From the NCBI GenBank assembly GCA_034004605.1, contig JAVEWJ010000002.1, positions 62,001 through 126,000 on the forward strand: a stretch of 64,000 nt of DNA, written 5' to 3'. Shown here piece after piece: positions 59,190 through 64,000 of this stretch. The notes beneath the pieces were generated by a model, which did no database searches, was not told where the DNA came from, and was given only the letters and a program-made list of their open reading frames with translations. The number at the start of each line of letters is the position of its first letter. The first letter of the stretch is position 1. Made by a program: the position numbers and the translations under genes. The DNA is from JAVEWJ01 sp034004605. GTDB lineage: Bacteria > Patescibacteriota > Gracilibacteria > UBA1369 > LOWO2-01-FULL-3.

Positions 59190-59218
59190 TTTACTTTCAC
59201 ATGATTTTTTCGTAGACT
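59190..59218 (+). promoter_or_regulatory. Possible promoter of infB
   Basis: TTTACT (59190-59195), 17 bases, TAGACT (59213-59218), 31 bases before the ATG. The match to consensus is moderate. Confidence 0.4.
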
Positions 59219-59249
59219 TCTTAAAGATTTTATCGGAAAAAAACAAATT

Positions 59250-61472
59250 ATGTCTAAAAAAATTTCAGATCTTTCGGAAATACTCGGTATCGAGTTGAAA
59301 GAACTTAAGCAAAAACTTATTGATATGGGAGCGGAAATAAATTCCAGATCCCGTGTGATTGATGATGATCTTTTTGAAAAAGCCAAAAAGAAATTCGGTT
59401 CTATTGAGAAAAAACAAGCTAAAGAGCAGTTTAAAAAAGCTCCTCTAAAAACAAAAGTTGAAAAAATCAAGAAATCCGACCTTCCCAAAGTTCCTGATTT
59501 ACCGAAAGAAAAGACTCTTGTAGAAGAAGTTCTTGAAGAAGATGATAATGAAGAAAAAGATGTATCAGATTTGTATGAATCGATGCTTGAAATGGAAAGG
59601 GAAAGAGAAATTATAAAATCTCAAAGAAAAATTACCGCTGGAAAAGAAGATAAATCCAAATATTTCGAACATAAAAAAGAAGATAAAAATTCTGCGAACA
59701 AAGTTATAGAACTTCCAGAACAAATCACCATCAAAGAATTCGCTGAAAAATCAGGTCAATCAGCAGCGAAGATCATCGGTGAACTAATGAAAAATGGTAT
59801 TCTTGCAAATATTAATCAATTTATTGACTTCGATACCGCTCAAATTATTTCTGATGATTTGGGAATTAAAGTGAAAAAAATTCACACGGTAGGTATGGCA
59901 GAAGATTTTTTAAGCGGAGATATTAGTGCTTTATTGAAGCAAGATGATGCTGACGATCTTGAAGATCGACCTCCTGTGATTGTTATTATGGGGCATGTCG
60001 ATCATGGAAAGACAAAATTGCTTGATAAGATACGCCATTCAGACGTTGTATCGACTGAGGCCGGTGGCATTACTCAACACATCGGTGCTTATCAAATAGA
60101 AAAAGATGGAAGGTTTATCACTTTTTTGGATACACCCGGACATGAGGCTTTTACAGCTATGAGAGCTCGAGGAGCTAAAGTTACCGATATTGCAGTACTT
60201 GTTGTTGCCGCCGATGAAGGTGTCAAACCACAAACAATAGAGGCTTTGAACCACGCAAAGGATGCTGGTGTTCCAATTATCGTTGCGATTAATAAAATGG
60301 ACAAACCCGGTGCAAGTCCCGATAAAGTAATGATGGAGCTTGCAGAGCAAGGACTTCAACCGGAGAAATGGGGCGGAAATACTATTTTCGTTCCAATTTC
60401 GGCTCTTACCGGTCAAGGCGTAGATGAATTACTTGAAATGATTTTACTTACAGCAGATATGGCTAATCTGAAAGCTAATCCCAACAGAGAAGCTATTGGA
60501 ACAGTAATAGAATCCCATTTGGATCCAAGTCTAGGTCCTGTTGCCACTATTTTGGTAAATTCCGGTACTCTTAAAATAATGAACAATATAGTAGTGGGAC
60601 ACAGTTTTGGTCGAATAAAAATACTTCGAGATCACAGAGGTAATGCTTTAAGAGTCGCTGGGCCTTCGACTCCTGTTTTAATAGCTGGAATGCATCAAGT
60701 ACCACAAGCGGGAGATATTTTGCAGGTAGTTAAAGACGAAAAAACCGCAAAAAATAAAGTTTCTGAAATTTTGCTTATGGAATATCATAAAAACCAAAAA
60801 GCCTCCGGAGTAGAACAGCTTATTACTACTATCAAGTCTGATAAAATTTTAAAAATAATATTAAAGGGTGATACGAAAGGCACCATTGAAGCCATTCGAA
60901 ATTCACTTTCAAAAATCAAAGATGAGGAAGTTGCTATTAAAGTGATTCATAGTGCTGTCGGTCCTATAACGGAATCCGATGTAATGATGGCAAGTGCAGG
61001 AAATGCAATCGTAATTGGCTTCGACGTAGATTACAATACTCCAAACGTTAAGAAACTCGCTGAAAGAGATAAAATTGAGGTTCGTTTATATAGAATCATT
61101 TACAAACTTATTGAAGATGTGACTATGCTTTTGAGCGGTCTTATCGCTCCCGAACAAGTGGAAGTTATTTTGGGCAGAGCAAAAGTAAGGCAAGTTTTCT
61201 TCAAAAAGAAAAACGAAATGATTTTAGGACTTGGAGTAATCAATGGAAAACTCGTAAACAAAGCTAAACTTAAAGTTTTTAAAGCCGGTAAAAGTTCTGA
61301 GGAAACTCCTGATGGTCTCGGTGAAATCAAATCTCTTCGAAAAGTTGATAAAGAAGTAAAAGAAATTAATGAGGGAAACGATTGCGGTATCAAGTTTGTT
61401 GGCGACCCTATTGTGGAAGAAGGCGACATTTTGGAGGCTTACATTATCGAAGAAAAGAAAAGAAATCTTTAA
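59250..61472 (+). CDS. infB: Translation initiation factor IF-2
   Basis: The 740-residue protein has two IF2-N-type modules (ISDLSEILGIELKELKQKLI and ITIKEFAEKSGQSAAKIIGE), a short charged linker, and the G domain with IMGHVDHGKTKLLD (near 248), DTPGHEAFTAM (near 293) and NKMDKPG (near 347). The C-terminal domains that bind fMet-tRNA follow. It is compact compared with Escherichia coli IF-2. Together with the initiator tRNA and S1 it belongs to the initiation machinery encoded in this window. Confidence 0.98.
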   Translation: MSKKISDLSEILGIELKELKQKLIDMGAEINSRSRVIDDDLFEKAKKKFGSIEKKQAKEQFKKAPLKTKVEKIKKSDLPKVPDLPKEKTLVEEVLEEDDNEEKDVSDLYESMLEMEREREIIKSQRKITAGKEDKSKYFEHKKEDKNSANKVIELPEQITIKEFAEKSGQSAAKIIGELMKNGILANINQFIDFDTAQIISDDLGIKVKKIHTVGMAEDFLSGDISALLKQDDADDLEDRPPVIVIMGHVDHGKTKLLDKIRHSDVVSTEAGGITQHIGAYQIEKDGRFITFLDTPGHEAFTAMRARGAKVTDIAVLVVAADEGVKPQTIEALNHAKDAGVPIIVAINKMDKPGASPDKVMMELAEQGLQPEKWGGNTIFVPISALTGQGVDELLEMILLTADMANLKANPNREAIGTVIESHLDPSLGPVATILVNSGTLKIMNNIVVGHSFGRIKILRDHRGNALRVAGPSTPVLIAGMHQVPQAGDILQVVKDEKTAKNKVSEILLMEYHKNQKASGVEQLITTIKSDKILKIILKGDTKGTIEAIRNSLSKIKDEEVAIKVIHSAVGPITESDVMMASAGNAIVIGFDVDYNTPNVKKLAERDKIEVRLYRIIYKLIEDVTMLLSGLIAPEQVEVILGRAKVRQVFFKKKNEMILGLGVINGKLVNKAKLKVFKAGKSSEETPDGLGEIKSLRKVDKEVKEINEGNDCGIKFVGDPIVEEGDILEAYIIEEKKRNL

Positions 61473-61507
61473 AGTTTGATAAAAATTGAAATAAAAAATT
61501 TTAAAAT

Positions 61508-63202
61508 ATGCGATATAGTAAATTATTTGGTAAAACAAAAAAAAGCGTTCCTTCCGATAAAGACAGTGTAAATGCAAGGCTTTTGACACAGGCTGGTTTT
61601 GTGGAAAAACTTTGTGCCGGAGTTTATAATTATTTGCCACTAGGTCTTCGTGTTCTTAAAAAAGTGGAAAATATCATTCGAGATGAGATGAATAAAGCAG
61701 GAGGGCAAGAGCTTCTTATGCCTGTTCTTCATCCGATTTCAGTTTGGGAAAGTACAGGAAGAACAAAGAGTATGGATGAGATTCTTTTTAGAACAGGTCC
61801 CGATAAAGAATTTATTTTGGGCCCTTCACACGAAGAAACAATTACTCCTCTTGCTGGTTCTTTTATAAAATCATACAAAGATTTGCCACTTTCACTATAT
61901 CAGATTCAGGAAAAATTCAGATATGAAGCCAGAGCAAAATCCGGTGTTCTTCGAGGAAGGGAATTTGGAATGAAGGACTTGTATAGTTTTCATACAGATG
62001 AAGAGGACCTTGATAGATATTATGAAATAATGAAACAAGCTTATAGTAATGTTTTTAACCGTTGTGGGCTTAAGTCTTATATAATCGAGGCTTCGGGTGG
62101 AGCTTTTTCGGATAAATTTTCACATGAATTTCAAATTCCGACAAATGCCGGCGAAGATACGATAATTTTATGTGAAAAGTGCGGTTTCGCACAAAATCTG
62201 GAAATAGCCACCGGAAAAATTACAGAAGATGAAAACACCGAAGAAGAGAAAGCTTTGAAAATGATTGATGCTGTTCACGGTCCATCCGTCGAAGATACCG
62301 CAAACTTTCATAAAGTTTCCCCTTCCAAAGTGCTTAAAAGTGTAGTTTATGAGGTAGAAGAAGTCGGTCTTCTTGGTGTTCTTATTCGAGGTGATTTGTC
62401 AATAAACGAAGTTAAACTCGAAAAATATTTAAAAAAACGCCTTAGACCCGCAAGCGCTGAATCTTTGAAAAGTGCGGGTCTTGTTCCAGGTTTTATTTCC
62501 CCTGTTTCAAATCCTGTAGAAATTCCTTTTATTGCTGATCATTCGGTTACAAATATGAAAAATTTCGTAACGGGTGCCAATGTACAAAATTTCGATTTTG
62601 AAAATGTAAACATTGGAAGAGATTTTCAAATAAAAGATTTTACCGATATTGTAGAGGTAAGAAATGGTTTTAAGTGTCCGAAATGTGAAAGTTCTCTTAA
62701 GGAAATTAAAGCTGTGGAAGCCGGTAATATATTTAAACTTGGTACGAAGTTTTCAGACTCTTTCAATTTAAAATATTTGGACAAAGATGGCGTACTTAAG
62801 CCTGTTGTTATGGGTTGTTATGGAATCGGCACTACTCGTTTGGTGGGCACCATTGTGGAGGCTTCACATGATGAAAAGGGTATGATTTGGCCGAAAAATG
62901 TAGCTCCGTACAGCGTTCATCTTCTTAAAATCGGAAATGATGATACTTTAAACGAAGCCTGCGAAAAACTATACAAAGAACTTTCGGATAATGGGATCGA
63001 GGTCTTATACGATGACCGAGATGAGTCCGCCGGTCTAAAACTCAACGACGCCGATCTTATCGGACTTCCGCTTCGCATCGTCTTGAGTAAAAGGACACTT
63101 TCCGAGAATAAAGTTGAAGTGAAAGAAAGAATCAAAGATGATTTTAATTTGATTGATATTTCAGAAATTTTGGAATTCGTAAAAAATTATCTTAATTCTT
63201 AA
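61508..63202 (+). CDS. proS: Proline--tRNA ligase
   Basis: The bacterial-type class II enzyme (564 residues) has MRYSKLFGKTKKSVPSDKDS, the motif-2 region FILGPSHEETITPLAGSFI, RFRYEARAKSGVLRGREF (in the form FRYEARAKSGVLRGREFGMK), and a central insert (about 230-390) like the YbaK/INS editing domain, followed by the anticodon-binding C-terminus (DRDESAGLKLNDADLIGLPL). It charges tRNA-Pro. It starts 36 bases after infB. Confidence 0.96.
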   Translation: MRYSKLFGKTKKSVPSDKDSVNARLLTQAGFVEKLCAGVYNYLPLGLRVLKKVENIIRDEMNKAGGQELLMPVLHPISVWESTGRTKSMDEILFRTGPDKEFILGPSHEETITPLAGSFIKSYKDLPLSLYQIQEKFRYEARAKSGVLRGREFGMKDLYSFHTDEEDLDRYYEIMKQAYSNVFNRCGLKSYIIEASGGAFSDKFSHEFQIPTNAGEDTIILCEKCGFAQNLEIATGKITEDENTEEEKALKMIDAVHGPSVEDTANFHKVSPSKVLKSVVYEVEEVGLLGVLIRGDLSINEVKLEKYLKKRLRPASAESLKSAGLVPGFISPVSNPVEIPFIADHSVTNMKNFVTGANVQNFDFENVNIGRDFQIKDFTDIVEVRNGFKCPKCESSLKEIKAVEAGNIFKLGTKFSDSFNLKYLDKDGVLKPVVMGCYGIGTTRLVGTIVEASHDEKGMIWPKNVAPYSVHLLKIGNDDTLNEACEKLYKELSDNGIEVLYDDRDESAGLKLNDADLIGLPLRIVLSKRTLSENKVEVKERIKDDFNLIDISEILEFVKNYLNS

Positions 63203-63208
63203 GTTTTC

Positions 63209-64000
63209 ATGAAAATACTTTTACTCGGTAAAAACGGACTACTTGGAAACATGTTTTTAAAACAAATTTCGGCTTTGGAAGGACTGGGACAAGTCTTTGC
63301 TTTTGGACACAGCGATTTGGATATTCTTGATTTTCCAAAACTTCGCGATACGGTTTCTACAATATCACCGGATTTTGTAATTAATTGCGTTGCTTATACC
63401 GATGTCATTAAAGCGGAACAAGATGAAAGAGAACTCGCTTTAAAACTAAATTATGAAGTATTGAAACACCTGTCCTTGGCTTGTAAAAGTAATGGCACAA
63501 AGCTTATTCATTTTTCAACAGATTATGTATTTGACGGTGAGAAAAATGATTTTTATAACGAAGACGATAAGCCAAATCCTTTGAATTACTATGGGCACAC
63601 AAAACTTCTTGGAGAAAATGCGATTCAAGATGAAGGATGCGATTTTGCCATTGCAAGAACCGCTTGGCTTTTTGGGCCAAACGGAAGGAATTTTGTTGAT
63701 AGGATGATTGAACTTTCGAAAACAAATCCGGTTTTGAAAATTGTAAACGATAAAGTCGGATCTCCAACATATACCTATGATCTCGCTAAATCCGTATTGG
63801 ATAATTTTATTTTGAACAAAATTGAAAGTGGCATTTTTCATATCGTAAACGAAGGCGCTTTAACACGTTTCGAAGAGATAAATCTGGCATTTGAATTCAA
63901 AAAAATTGATAATACAATTATGCCGGTATCAAGCGATGAATTTCCATCAATCGCAACGGTACCTTCTTTTTCGGCACTTTCAAACAATAAATTAACAAAA
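63209..64000 (+). CDS. rfbD: dTDP-4-dehydrorhamnose reductase (3' end outside window)
   Basis: The frame opens at ATG 63209 and continues to the window's end, giving 264 codons. The start MKILLLGKNGLLGNMFLKQI is the NAD(P)-binding Rossmann motif; INCVAYTDVIKAEQDE, HFSTDYVFDGEK, NYYGHTKLLGE (YxxxK catalytic pair) and ARTAWLFGPNGRNFVDRM follow, all RfbD/RmlD signatures. It completes dTDP-L-rhamnose synthesis for cell-surface sugars. Neighbouring rml genes are probably to the right. It starts 7 bases after the proS stop. Confidence 0.9.
   Translation, partial: MKILLLGKNGLLGNMFLKQISALEGLGQVFAFGHSDLDILDFPKLRDTVSTISPDFVINCVAYTDVIKAEQDERELALKLNYEVLKHLSLACKSNGTKLIHFSTDYVFDGEKNDFYNEDDKPNPLNYYGHTKLLGENAIQDEGCDFAIARTAWLFGPNGRNFVDRMIELSKTNPVLKIVNDKVGSPTYTYDLAKSVLDNFILNKIESGIFHIVNEGALTRFEEINLAFEFKKIDNTIMPVSSDEFPSIATVPSFSALSNNKLTK

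Overview
The window is a compact, AT-rich bacterial chromosome segment. It encodes ribosomal protein S2, EF-Ts, an S1-like protein, IF-2, DnaE, RuvB, ClpC, five aminoacyl-tRNA synthetases (Gly, Val, Asp, Pro, with tRNAs for initiator Met, Met, Leu and Arg alongside; the fifth informational partner is TsaE, a tRNA-modification ATPase, rather than a synthetase, so four synthetases are certain) and peptidoglycan enzymes (MurC, MurJ). S-layer-homology repeats on an M23 peptidase, a 3D-domain wall enzyme and several lipoproteins suggest a cell with murein and a surface layer. UGA is a true stop (ATGA overlaps at 5391-5394 and 53492-53495), which argues against the UGA=Gly lineages. Gene content (paired TraG/VirD4-like ATPases, sigma-region-4/HARE-HTH proteins, very tight spacing) fits a Patescibacteria/CPR-type bacterium, but this placement is an inference with no marker search behind it.

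Layout. 1-2.6 kb (minus): RsbW-like kinase, STAS protein with a Pro/Thr-rich tail and a PrsW-type membrane protease cut by the left edge. 2.7-4.6 kb: rpsB, a small membrane protein, tsf. 4.6-6.9 kb (minus): C39-like lipoprotein and murJ. 7.0-11.9 kb: a transporter with HEAT repeats, a second STAS protein, a SpoIIE-type phosphatase and queA. With the first locus these make a nearly complete partner-switching circuit (kinase, two antagonists, phosphatase). 11.9-15.9 kb (minus): an ATP-grasp/DUF1704 fusion translationally coupled to a PKD-7TM membrane protein. 15.9-20.0 kb: a secreted multidomain surface protein, YggT, MurC and an FtsB/DivIC-like protein. 20.05-20.2 kb: two Met tRNAs. 

20.35-22.05 kb is a discrete foreign-looking cassette: two convergent secreted-protein genes near 50% G+C, each with a strong Shine-Dalgarno sequence, its own GC-rich terminator and a matching promoter/leader. 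Nearly all other genes in the window start without a recognisable Shine-Dalgarno sequence. 

22.1-34 kb: TraG-like ATPase, glyS with a DUF3467 gene, orphan winged helix, sigma4-HARE protein, a helical-repeat protein, valS, a hypothetical, a run of seven small perfect hairpins abutting tRNA-Leu, and the second sigma4-HARE paralogue. 34-45 kb: dnaE, aspS, second TraG-like ATPase, 3D/peptidoglycan-binding protein, tsaE, M23-SLH protein. 45-54 kb: unknown helical proteins, tRNA-Arg, bPH2 protein, ruvB, lipoprotein and a three-gene coiled-coil operon of unknown function. 54-64 kb: clpC under a CIRCE operator, S1-like protein, rmuC, infB, proS and a partial dTDP-4-dehydrorhamnose reductase. 

Promoters found by eye repeatedly show TTGnnn-N17-TATAAT spacing, and five convergent gene pairs overlap at their stops, both signs of strong compaction.
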